A stretch of 64,000 nucleotides of DNA from positions 930,001 to 994,000 of the forward strand of contig JBKBOU010000001.1 in the NCBI GenBank assembly GCA_046293395.1. The letters are read 5' to 3'. Under the pieces are notes generated by a model. That model saw only the letters and a list, made by a program, of their open reading frames with translations. It searched no databases and had not been told where the DNA came from. Within the stretch, counting starts at the first letter, position 1; every line of letters begins with the position of its first letter. Both the position numbers and the translations under genes were made by a program. Below are positions 15,993 to 23,350 of this stretch, one piece after another. Source of the stretch: CAYNRA01 sp046293395 (lineage in GTDB: Bacteria; Bacteroidota; Bacteroidia; Cytophagales; Spirosomataceae).

Positions 15993-16080
15993 GTGCCCTC
16001 CCTTTTCTCAACTTTCAAATGAATTTATTGACAAAATTTAATGTATATACATATATCTTGTCATCTATTGAATTAAATTC

Positions 16081-16539
16081 ATGCAAATTAAAAATATATT
16101 CGATACCCAAGAGGTGGATGTATTAATCAATCGAATTGACCGATTGAATCCAGAAAAGCAACCTATTTGGGGTAAAATGAATGTGGCACAAATGTTGGCA
16201 CATGTCAATGTTTCGTACGAAATGGTGTACGAAAACACACACAAACGTCCTCCTTTTTTGATGCGGTTTCTCCTGAGAACATTCGTTAAACCGATGATTA
16301 TCAATACCAAACCGATGAAGAAGAACGGGCCAACTTCTCCGGCTTTTATTCGTGCAGGTGAGGAAGATTTCCAAATTCAAAAAGAGAGATTAATCGCTTA
16401 TTTAATCCAAACTCAGCAAGCTGGTCCGTCTTATTTTGAAGGAAGAGAATCGCTTTCTTTCGGCCGATTACGCGCTGAGGAATGGAACATTCTATTTTAT
16501 AAACATCTGAATCATCATTTAACCCAATTTGGGGTATAA
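16081..16539 (+). CDS. DUF1569 (DinB-like) protein
   Basis: The 152-residue helical protein opens with QIKNIFDTQEVDVLINRI and has the segment PIWGKMNVAQMLAHVN. This is the usual Bacteroidota DUF1569 pattern, a DinB/YfiT-like four-helix bundle with a metal-binding histidine (AHV). These proteins are often thiol-transferase-like, but the activity of this family is not known. A flavin monooxygenase follows 11 nt after its stop, so they are probably co-transcribed. A 10-bp palindrome TGTATATACA lies at 16042-16051 in the promoter region. Confidence 0.8.
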   Translation: MQIKNIFDTQEVDVLINRIDRLNPEKQPIWGKMNVAQMLAHVNVSYEMVYENTHKRPPFLMRFLLRTFVKPMIINTKPMKKNGPTSPAFIRAGEEDFQIQKERLIAYLIQTQQAGPSYFEGRESLSFGRLRAEEWNILFYKHLNHHLTQFGV

Positions 16540-16550
16540 AAATACACAGA

Positions 16551-17573
16551 ATGGAAATCGGAATTGATAGTTTTGCAGCCGTCATGAGCGGCCAACAACA
16601 AGCTATTTCAGATAGCGATGCTTTACAAAATCTCCTTGAACGCATCGTTCTTGCCGAACAAGCGGGACTTGACTTGTTTGGTATCGGTGAACACCACCGA
16701 AAAGACTTTTTAGATGCTGCTCCGTCCCATATTTTAGCCGCAGCCGCTGCAAAAACGTCTAAAATTAAACTGACAAGCGCAGTTACGGTATTGAGTGCCG
16801 CTGATCCCGTGCGTTCTTTCCAACAATTTGCCACCTTAGATTTACTTTCACAGGGGCGTGCTGAAATGGTTGTCGGTCGTGGTTCATTCACAGACGCTTT
16901 CCCGTTGTTCGGTTATAAATTATCCGATTACGACGAACTATTTGCTGAAAAACTCGAATTGCTTCTTAAAATCAACGAGCAAGAGGTAGTTACCTGGTCG
17001 GGCAAATTTCGTCCAGCACTTAAAAATCAGCCGATTTATCCTAGACCTCATCAGAAAAAACTACCTATTTGGCTAGGAGTTGGCGGGACACCTCAATCCT
17101 TTGTTCGCGCGGGTCAACTGGGTTTACCCTTGATGGTTGCTATTATTGGTGGAGAAACCTACCGTTTTCGCCCGCTTATCGACTTATATAAAAGAGCAGG
17201 GTTGCAAGCTGGTTTCCAAGAAAAAGACTTAAAAGTTGGTATTCATTCGCTAGGTTACGTTGGTGCTACCACCAAAGAAGCCGTTGATGACTTCTTCCCT
17301 GGCTATGCAGCAGCCATGACTCGGATAGGAAAAGAAAGAGGTTGGCCTCCAACTACGCGTGCACATTTTGATGCACAAAGAGGGCCGCTTGGTGCTTTAT
17401 TAGTCGGTGGGCCAGAGGAAATCGCTGAAAAAATCAAAAGACACAGCGATGCACTAGGTGGTGTTGACCGGTTTACTTTCCAAATGGATGTCGCAGAACT
17501 GCCTCATCATCAGCTCATTAAATCTATCGAACTCATTGGACAAAAAGTAAAACCTCTTTTGTCTCCTATCTAA
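16551..17573 (+). CDS. LLM-class flavin-dependent oxidoreductase
   Basis: The 340-residue luciferase-like monooxygenase has the TIM-barrel signatures LDLFGIGEHHRKDFLD, TSAVTVLSAADPVR, LDLLSQGRAEMVVGRGSF and PIYPRPHQKKLPIWLGVGG. It should use reduced FMN or F420; Bacteroidota lack F420, so FMN is more likely. Substrate unknown. It is the second gene of a tight set (11 nt after the DUF1569 gene, 5 nt before a small membrane protein). Confidence 0.92.
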   Translation: MEIGIDSFAAVMSGQQQAISDSDALQNLLERIVLAEQAGLDLFGIGEHHRKDFLDAAPSHILAAAAAKTSKIKLTSAVTVLSAADPVRSFQQFATLDLLSQGRAEMVVGRGSFTDAFPLFGYKLSDYDELFAEKLELLLKINEQEVVTWSGKFRPALKNQPIYPRPHQKKLPIWLGVGGTPQSFVRAGQLGLPLMVAIIGGETYRFRPLIDLYKRAGLQAGFQEKDLKVGIHSLGYVGATTKEAVDDFFPGYAAAMTRIGKERGWPPTTRAHFDAQRGPLGALLVGGPEEIAEKIKRHSDALGGVDRFTFQMDVAELPHHQLIKSIELIGQKVKPLLSPI

Positions 17574-17578
17574 CGTAT

Positions 17579-17794
17579 ATGCAACCTGCCCCAAAAATAA
17601 AAATGGCTGTCCTTATCTGGATGGCCATTTATCCTACCATCAATCTTATTTTCTTCGTTTTGGGTGATTTTTTAGCTACTCTACCCCTTCTCCTCAAAAC
17701 TTTGGTATTGACGCTCATTTTGGTACCGTTGATGGTTTTTGTTTTCACCCCGTTACTTACCAAGATATTCCGAAAATGGCTGTTTAAATCCTGA
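17579..17794 (+). CDS. small two-helix membrane protein
   Basis: The 71-residue protein has two hydrophobic segments (about residues 8-30 and 36-60) and a Lys/Arg-rich C-terminus (KIFRKWLFKS), so both ends probably face the cytoplasm. I do not recognise a named function; similar pieces occur as tails of antibiotic-biosynthesis-monooxygenase-like proteins (recollection). It begins 5 nt after the LLM oxidoreductase and overlaps the convergent methyltransferase gene by 11 nt. Confidence 0.7.
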   Translation: MQPAPKIKMAVLIWMAIYPTINLIFFVLGDFLATLPLLLKTLVLTLILVPLMVFVFTPLLTKIFRKWLFKS

Positions 17795-18251
17795 ATGAGG
17801 AAACTAATTTAGGAAAAAACCGCCCAGTTTTCTTGGCATATTCAGGATAAGCTGAATATTTTTTTGTCAATTGCCTTTCCTCGTATTCTGTTTTAATGAA
17901 AAACAAAAAAGTAAGGGCAATTGAAATACCTAGTCGGGAATACGAGGTAGAGTAGAACGAATATCCGAAGACTGTCAACAAGATGCCCGTATAGATTGGA
18001 TGCCGAACATATTGATATAATCCATTGATAATCAAAGAACTATTGTCTTTTGGAGTAGGAAATGCAGTAAGGCTATTTCGTAATTGAAGAACAGCCAAAA
18101 CACAAACCAACAAACCTAGACAAGCACTTCCGAAAGCTACCCCTTTGAGCCAAACTGGAAGAACGAAGGAAGCGGATAAATCAAATACAAAAAGAATAAA
18201 TAAGCCAAATTGACTACCAACAAGAAGGTAATCAGCGAAGGATTTTTTCAT
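17784..18251 (-). CDS. isoprenylcysteine carboxyl methyltransferase-like (ICMT/PEMT) membrane protein
   Basis: The 155-residue protein has four or so membrane helices and the family signature: LIINGLYQYVRHPIYTGILL, then EYEERQLTKKYSAYPEYAKKTGRFFP. Arg-His and the Glu are the SAM-site residues. Bacterial members methylate lipids or unknown small acceptors. Its 3' end overlaps the 3' end of the small membrane gene on the other strand. Confidence 0.88.
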   Translation of the reverse strand: MKKSFADYLLVGSQFGLFILFVFDLSASFVLPVWLKGVAFGSACLGLLVCVLAVLQLRNSLTAFPTPKDNSSLIINGLYQYVRHPIYTGILLTVFGYSFYSTSYSRLGISIALTFLFFIKTEYEERQLTKKYSAYPEYAKKTGRFFPKLVSSFRI

Positions 18252-18357
18252 TAGAGAAACCAGGAATTACGTCTTTTCTTTCAGTCAATACTTCTAAATA
18301 TATGTATATTTACGCGTAAAACGTCATTTATTAGACAGATAAATTCTATTTTAAAGC

Positions 18358-19074
18358 ATGTCACCGAAACTACCTACCGATTTACGCATCATTGCTTTTG
18401 ATGCAGATGATACCTTGTGGGTTAATGAACCCTATTTTAGAGAAAGTGAAGAGCGTTTTTGCGCACTTTTGGAAGATTATCTCCCACATCATGCGGTAAA
18501 TCAAGCGTTATTCAAAACCGAAATGGACAATTTACGTCTGTACGGATATGGAATCAAAGGTTTTATGCTTTCGATGATTGAAACCATTTTGACTGTGACA
18601 GAAGGAACTGCGCCTCTATCTATGGTAGAAAAAGCCATCGAAATTGGGAAAGAAATGTTAGATAAACCCATTGAATTATTAGCAGGAGTTGAAGACGTAC
18701 TACAACAATTACAACCTCATTATCAATTAGTTATCGCAACAAAAGGCGACTTACTAGACCAAGAACGAAAACTTGAAAAATCAGGATTAGCCTCGTACTT
18801 CCATCATGTAGAAATCATGAGTGAAAAAAAAGAAGCTGATTACCAACGACTTTTGCACAGACTCAACTGCTCACCCGAACATTTTTTGATGGTTGGAAAT
18901 ACATTAAAATCAGACGTCTTACCGGTTATTTCTCTACACGCTCGTGCCATTCACATACCTTTCCATATAACGTGGCAACACGAAACCATTTCGCATACGA
19001 TTGAAGATGACCGCTTTTTTTCTGTACAATCCATCCAAGAAATTTTACCTTATCTATTACCAACTAAAAACTAG
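18358..19074 (+). CDS. HAD superfamily hydrolase
   Basis: The 238-residue phosphatase-like protein has motif I IAFDADDTLW (nucleophile and acid Asp), motif II near LVIATKGD, and motif IV MVGNTLKSDVLP. An all-helical C1 cap lies between motifs I and II. It probably dephosphorylates a small metabolite. A C-rich run then precedes the PatB gene 60 nt downstream on the same strand. Confidence 0.9.
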   Translation: MSPKLPTDLRIIAFDADDTLWVNEPYFRESEERFCALLEDYLPHHAVNQALFKTEMDNLRLYGYGIKGFMLSMIETILTVTEGTAPLSMVEKAIEIGKEMLDKPIELLAGVEDVLQQLQPHYQLVIATKGDLLDQERKLEKSGLASYFHHVEIMSEKKEADYQRLLHRLNCSPEHFLMVGNTLKSDVLPVISLHARAIHIPFHITWQHETISHTIEDDRFFSVQSIQEILPYLLPTKN

Positions 19075-19133
19075 AAAAAAAGAACATTATCCCCCCCTTT
19101 CCTTGTTACATTAGAACTACAAAATCTATTTAC

Positions 19134-20273
19134 ATGACTTTTCAATTTGACGAACTTATCCACCGAGAAAATACCAATAGCTATAAATGGGACAAGTATT
19201 CAGGAGATGTTATCCCGCTTTGGGTAGCCGATATGGACTTTGCGGGTGCGCCTGCCATTCGGGAAGCCCTTCACCAGTTAGCGGAGTTCAACGTAATCGG
19301 GTATTCTCGCACACCAGACGAGCTGGTGGACGTTATTTGTCAGCGTTTGCAAGACAAACATCAATGGGAAATTCAGCCTGAATGGATTGTTTGGCTACCA
19401 GGAATGATTCCAGGTTTACATGCGGCTTCTTTGTCACTCGGAAATACCCAAGCTGGAGTCATGACAAGCACACCGGTTTATCGCCCGTTTTTGGACGCAG
19501 CCACTCGCCCTAACAGACACTTAATAGATGTGCCGTTTCAATGGAAAAATGCGCGTTGGGAAATGGATTTTGACCAAATGGAAGCAAAAATCACCCCTGA
19601 TACGCGTTTGTACATGCTGTGTAACCCGCACAATCCAAACGGCCGAATGTTTGATGCAGACGAACTCGGCAAACTAGCTGATTTTTGCATCAAACACGAT
19701 TTATGGATTTGTTCAGACGAAATTCACTGCGATATAATCATGGACGCCAATAAAAAACATCTTTCCATTGCGTCGCTTTCTCCTGCCATTGCAGACAGAA
19801 CAATCACCTTATTGGCGCCTAGTAAAGCCTTCAATATTGCGGGTTTGGGATGTTCGTTTGCGGTCATTCCGAATGCAGAAATTCGCAAAAAATTCACAGA
19901 CTCCACATTTGGATTATTGCCCATGCCCAACGCATTTGCCCAACAAGCCGCTTTGGCTGCCTACCGAGATTCAGCGGATTGGCTGGAAGAAGTGCTCACT
20001 TATTTGCGTGGAAATCACGCGTATATCCTCGAAGAAATAAACAAAATCGAAGGACTCCGCATGACAGCCTTGGAAGGAACTTATCTTGCGTGGATAGATT
20101 TTTCAGCCTTGCAAAAGCCTGATTTTGTGGCACATCTGGAGAAATTCGGTGTAGGTGTACAAGATGCAAGTATTTTTGGAGGAAGTAATTATTTTCGATT
20201 GAATTTTGCCACACAACGCACACGACTTCAAGAGGCAATGAAACGTATCCGACTGGCAGCCAATTCATTATAA
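19134..20273 (+). CDS. PatB/MalY family C-S lyase (cystathionine beta-lyase-like)
   Basis: The 379-residue PLP enzyme begins with the PatB-type DELIHRENTNSYKWDKY and VIPLWVADMDF. It has YMLCNPHNPNGRMF and WICSDEIHCDI, and the PLP lysine in LLAPSKAFNIAGLGC. Such enzymes cleave cystathionine or other cysteine S-conjugates to a thiol, pyruvate and ammonia. A YqhD-like dehydrogenase follows 24 nt later, so the two likely form an operon. Confidence 0.92.
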   Translation: MTFQFDELIHRENTNSYKWDKYSGDVIPLWVADMDFAGAPAIREALHQLAEFNVIGYSRTPDELVDVICQRLQDKHQWEIQPEWIVWLPGMIPGLHAASLSLGNTQAGVMTSTPVYRPFLDAATRPNRHLIDVPFQWKNARWEMDFDQMEAKITPDTRLYMLCNPHNPNGRMFDADELGKLADFCIKHDLWICSDEIHCDIIMDANKKHLSIASLSPAIADRTITLLAPSKAFNIAGLGCSFAVIPNAEIRKKFTDSTFGLLPMPNAFAQQAALAAYRDSADWLEEVLTYLRGNHAYILEEINKIEGLRMTALEGTYLAWIDFSALQKPDFVAHLEKFGVGVQDASIFGGSNYFRLNFATQRTRLQEAMKRIRLAANSL

Positions 20274-20297
20274 ATCAACAAATTAAACAAATAATAT

Positions 20298-21455
20298 ATG
20301 TTCGCTTCATTTAGCTATCATAATCCGGTAAAGATTGTATTTGGAAAAGGGACGATTTCCCAGCTCAATAAACTCGTTCCGGCGGGTGCAAAAGTAATGA
20401 TTACGTACGGCGGAGGAAGTATTTTCAAAAATGGCGTGTATGACCAAGTAAAAAAGGCACTCAACGGATTTGAGGTCATAGAATTTGGTGGTATTGAGCC
20501 AAATCCGACGTACGAAACACTGATGAAGGCAGTAGAAATAGCCAAAAAAGAAAATGTTACGTTTTTACTTGCTGTGGGTGGTGGCTCCGTTTTGGACGGA
20601 ACAAAATTCATTGCGGCGGCTATTCCGTATGAAGGTGAAGACCCTTGGCAAATTGTATTGGATAGAAAAAATTACAAAACAGCGCTACCACTTGGGTCTG
20701 TTTTAACTTTGCCAGCGACCGGTTCAGAGATGAATTATTATGCCGTGATAAGTAGAACAGAAACAAAGGAAAAGAAAGGAATGGGCAGTCCTTTGTTGTA
20801 TCCACAGTTCTCGATTTTGGATCCAGAAACGACTTATACACTTCCTACCCAACAAGTTGCTAACGGCATTGCAGATGCTTTCACGCACGTTATGGAACAA
20901 TATATGACATATCCTGTAGATGCACAAGTGCAAGACAGAATGGCAGAGGGAATTTTGCAGACATTGATAGATATTGCTCCAGACGCACTAGCGAAGACAG
21001 ATGATTATGCTTCCCGCGCGAATTTCATGTGGGCTGCAACCATGGCTTTGAATGGATTATTGGCGGTGGGTGTTCCGACAGATTGGGCAACGCATCAAAT
21101 TGGGCACGAACTAACTGCTTTGCATGGGATAGACCATGCGCGTACACTGGCCGTGGTTTTACCTCATTTATTGCAACATCAATTAGCAAATAAGGAAGCT
21201 AAATTGGTACAATACGGAACGCGCGTTTGGGGCTTACAAGGTAAACCTAGTGAAGTAGCTTTGCAAGCCATCGAGAAAACGGCTGCTTTTTATGAATCCC
21301 TTGGTATCCCGACGAAAGCGAAAGCGTATGGCATTGGTTTAGAGACGGTCACAGAGGTTAAGGCACGTTTTGAAGCGAGAGGAATGAATTTTGGAGAACG
21401 TGCCACGATTACGCCAGATGCAGTTGAGGAAATTTTAATGGCAAGTATCGCTTAA
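20298..21455 (+). CDS. iron-containing alcohol dehydrogenase, YqhD/BDH type
   Basis: The 385-residue enzyme has the nucleotide-binding AVGGGSVLDGTKFIA and metal ligands in GIADAFTHVMEQY (Asp, His) and GHELTALHGIDHARTLAVVLP (two His). This subgroup usually reduces short or reactive aldehydes with NAD(P)H. It follows the PatB gene closely. A long, oddly duplicated terminator ends the unit. Confidence 0.93.
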   Translation: MFASFSYHNPVKIVFGKGTISQLNKLVPAGAKVMITYGGGSIFKNGVYDQVKKALNGFEVIEFGGIEPNPTYETLMKAVEIAKKENVTFLLAVGGGSVLDGTKFIAAAIPYEGEDPWQIVLDRKNYKTALPLGSVLTLPATGSEMNYYAVISRTETKEKKGMGSPLLYPQFSILDPETTYTLPTQQVANGIADAFTHVMEQYMTYPVDAQVQDRMAEGILQTLIDIAPDALAKTDDYASRANFMWAATMALNGLLAVGVPTDWATHQIGHELTALHGIDHARTLAVVLPHLLQHQLANKEAKLVQYGTRVWGLQGKPSEVALQAIEKTAAFYESLGIPTKAKAYGIGLETVTEVKARFEARGMNFGERATITPDAVEEILMASIA

Positions 21456-21501
21456 TTTAAAACATATATCGCCTAGATTAAAACAGGTATTGATTAAATT
21501 A

Positions 21502-21591
21502 AAGAAGGTAAAGAGGGCAAAATAAAAAAGGTAGAAAGGGCATAAATAAAAAAGGTAGAGAGGGCATAAATGCGCCTCTCTACCTTTTTTT
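21502..21591 (+). terminator. terminator with three tandem copies of its 5' arm
   Basis: Imperfect 23-24-bp repeats begin with GGTA at 21507, 21530 and 21554 (cores GGTAAAGAGGGC, GGTAGAAAGGGC, GGTAGAGAGGGC). Only the third is a perfect partner for the single 3' arm CCTCTCTACC, which is followed by a T run. The first two are near matches and could compete for it. The rest of the 301-nt gap up to 21756 holds the operator and promoter listed next. Confidence 0.75.
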
Positions 21592-21690
21592 ATTCCTGAA
21601 AAATAGATATTTTCTCTTCAAATTCAGCATTTTTTAGAATAAATACCTTTATCCTATTATATTGGTAGATTTATTATTTTATTTTAGTCT

Positions 21691-21705
21691 ATCTATTTTA
21701 TAGAT
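21691..21705. promoter_or_regulatory. operator-like palindrome upstream of the redoxin-like gene
   Basis: ATCTAT-TTT-ATAGAT is a perfect inverted repeat 14 nt upstream of the -7 element. The binding protein is unknown. Confidence 0.4.
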
Positions 21706-21718
21706 TAAATAGTTTATC

Positions 21719-21726
21719 TAATTTTG
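21719..21726 (+). promoter_or_regulatory. -7 element of the redoxin-like gene
   Basis: TAATTTTG lies 30 nt upstream of the start; there is no good TTG at 20 nt, consistent with activator control. Confidence 0.5.
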
Positions 21727-21756
21727 TCTTGTTGAAACATAAAATAAGAACAGACA

Positions 21757-22395
21757 ATGGAAAGCAGAAACACAAATTGGGATACCGAGTACGATGTATT
21801 AACGACCTCTCAACTACGCCAAAAAAGCCATTTTGAAGTTAAGAAAGCAGGACAATACATACCCTTTTTCCAACTTTGTACGAATATGTGTTTCTTTGAA
21901 CCTGCGCTGATTCAACGTTTTCAAAAAATTACGTGGGAGGCTTATGCAAAAAAACAACCGGTTGTCCTGAGCTTTTTGTCTGGTGGTTGGAATCAATACG
22001 GACTCGAACATTTGCAGCAATTACAACTCTTACAGCAAGAAGTAGCCGCTTTGGGAGGGAAATTACTTGTCTTTACAGACGCAAGCAAAGCGGAAATTAA
22101 AGACTTAAAGGAGCGTTTTACGATTCTTTTTGATATAGTATCTGACCCGACAAATCAGTTTGCAGAACAAATTGGGAATTACAAGCAAGATTATTCACCG
22201 AGTGAATACATCAGCGGTATTGAAGGACACGTAGCCATCCCTACTACCCTTGTAATCAATCACTTCGGGAAAATTGTGTATGATTTTTCTTCTGTTCATT
22301 TTGAGAAACACATGCCTATTTCTCCTATTTTAGCCGCACTTTGGGCAGCTAAAACGAATATTCCTTATCGTTTCAGCCGCCCCAAAGCAGCTTAG
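21757..22395 (+). CDS. AhpC/TSA-like protein lacking the peroxidatic cysteine
   Basis: The 212-residue protein has a thioredoxin/peroxiredoxin fold: PVVLSFLSGGWNQYGLEHL, then LGGKLLVFTDAS, FTILFDIVSDPTNQFAEQIG and IPTTLVINHFGKIVYDF. In the related AhpC/TSA proteins the first motif is of the form FYRGGWCPYC; here Asn and Gly replace both cysteines, so peroxidase activity of the usual kind is not expected. It could be a binding protein or a divergent enzyme. It is convergent with the HMA gene (1-bp gap). Confidence 0.75.
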   Translation: MESRNTNWDTEYDVLTTSQLRQKSHFEVKKAGQYIPFFQLCTNMCFFEPALIQRFQKITWEAYAKKQPVVLSFLSGGWNQYGLEHLQQLQLLQQEVAALGGKLLVFTDASKAEIKDLKERFTILFDIVSDPTNQFAEQIGNYKQDYSPSEYISGIEGHVAIPTTLVINHFGKIVYDFSSVHFEKHMPISPILAALWAAKTNIPYRFSRPKAA

Positions 22396-22396
22396 A

Positions 22397-22732
22397 TTAG
22401 TGCGCCTTGGCCGTCTTCTTGCAACATTCAGGAAGGCGGTCATGTGATTTTTCATTTGCTACTACTTCATCTGCATCGTATCCAATCTGACTGATTGCAG
22501 ACTTAATTTGCGCTGCATTTGTTTTCTTTGTGTTGTAGGAAACTGTCACTACCTTCGTTTTCAAATCCAATGTAGCTTTTTCTACCCCTTTCGTCAAGCC
22601 CAAATCCCGTTCGATGCGGCTTTTACACATCCCACAAACAGCCGATGTTTTGATTTCTACTTCCCCACGCTGTGCAAAAGAAGTTGCCGTTGTAGCTACG
22701 ATAAACGCGAGAATCATTCCGATTTTTTTCAT
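22397..22732 (-). CDS. periplasmic heavy-metal-associated (HMA) domain protein
   Basis: The 111-residue protein has a signal peptide (ILAFIVATTATSFAQ) and one HMA domain with the metal-binding TSAVCGMCKSRIERDLG. A C-terminal tail follows with a second possible site (PECCKKTAKAH). It should bind Cu(I) or another soft metal in the periplasm. It is the last gene of the operon that starts at 26017, lying 11 nt after the AraC regulator. Confidence 0.9.
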   Translation of the reverse strand: MKKIGMILAFIVATTATSFAQRGEVEIKTSAVCGMCKSRIERDLGLTKGVEKATLDLKTKVVTVSYNTKKTNAAQIKSAISQIGYDADEVVANEKSHDRLPECCKKTAKAH

Positions 22733-22743
22733 TTTTCTACTTT

Positions 22744-23340
22744 TTATTTGTTTGATTTACTAATTGATTTATTTACTAATTTGTCAATTGGCTGACGTGC
22801 TTGATTTGCCTGTTGCCTAAATTCTGTGATAGAACATCCAACACTCTTTTTAAATTGCCCAGACAGATGCGCCACACTGCTATAGCCTGTATCGTCTGCG
22901 ATTTCAGCCAATGTTTTTTCCTGTTCCATTAAGAGCATTTTTACACGCTCAATCCGCTGCATTATAAAATAACTTGCCAGAGTTATCCCTTCTTTTTCTT
23001 TGAATAACGAACTAATTGACTTGTAATCTCGACCTATTTTCTCTACAAGATAATCTGACGTATTTATCTTATAACCAAATGATTCTCTCGAATAAACCAG
23101 TTCAATTATCCATTTCTTACAATCTTCTACCAATTTTTCTTCGGGTGATTTGACCAATTCAAACCCTACGTTTTGCAACATTTGTTCCCATTGTGCACGC
23201 TGTTGCTTTGTCAGGAACTCATCTATTTTCACTTCCCCCAAAGTCACATTCGCACCCGAAATACCGAGTTCTTTTAACTGATTTTGGACGACCAGCACAC
23301 AACGGTCACAGACCATGTTTTTCACCAAAATTGTTTCCAT
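22744..23340 (-). CDS. AraC family regulator with an N-terminal CxxC metal-binding-like segment
   Basis: The 198-residue protein starts METILVKNMVCDRCVLVVQN, an HMA-like strand-loop-helix with Cys-Asp-Arg-Cys. The C-terminal AraC HTH (about residues 100-185) shows VEKIGRDYKSISSLFKEKEG and DTGYSSVAHLSGQFKKSVG. The start at 23340 was chosen for the HMA-like N-terminus. Position between a TonB receptor and an HMA protein suggests that it senses the metal directly through the cysteines; this is inference. No DNA target is proven. Confidence 0.85.
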   Translation of the reverse strand: METILVKNMVCDRCVLVVQNQLKELGISGANVTLGEVKIDEFLTKQQRAQWEQMLQNVGFELVKSPEEKLVEDCKKWIIELVYSRESFGYKINTSDYLVEKIGRDYKSISSLFKEKEGITLASYFIMQRIERVKMLLMEQEKTLAEIADDTGYSSVAHLSGQFKKSVGCSITEFRQQANQARQPIDKLVNKSISKSNK

Positions 23341-23350
23341 TTTACTTCGA

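Noticed and set aside
16042..16051. TGTATATACA palindrome before the DUF1569 gene, similar in look to TATACATGTATA before mntH
   Set aside because: Short AT palindromes occur by chance in this AT-rich DNA; the two centres differ, so a shared regulator is not supported.
16346..16891. 181-codon minus-strand frame overlapping the DUF1569 and LLM genes
   Set aside because: Spans two well-supported genes on the other strand; composition is not protein-like.
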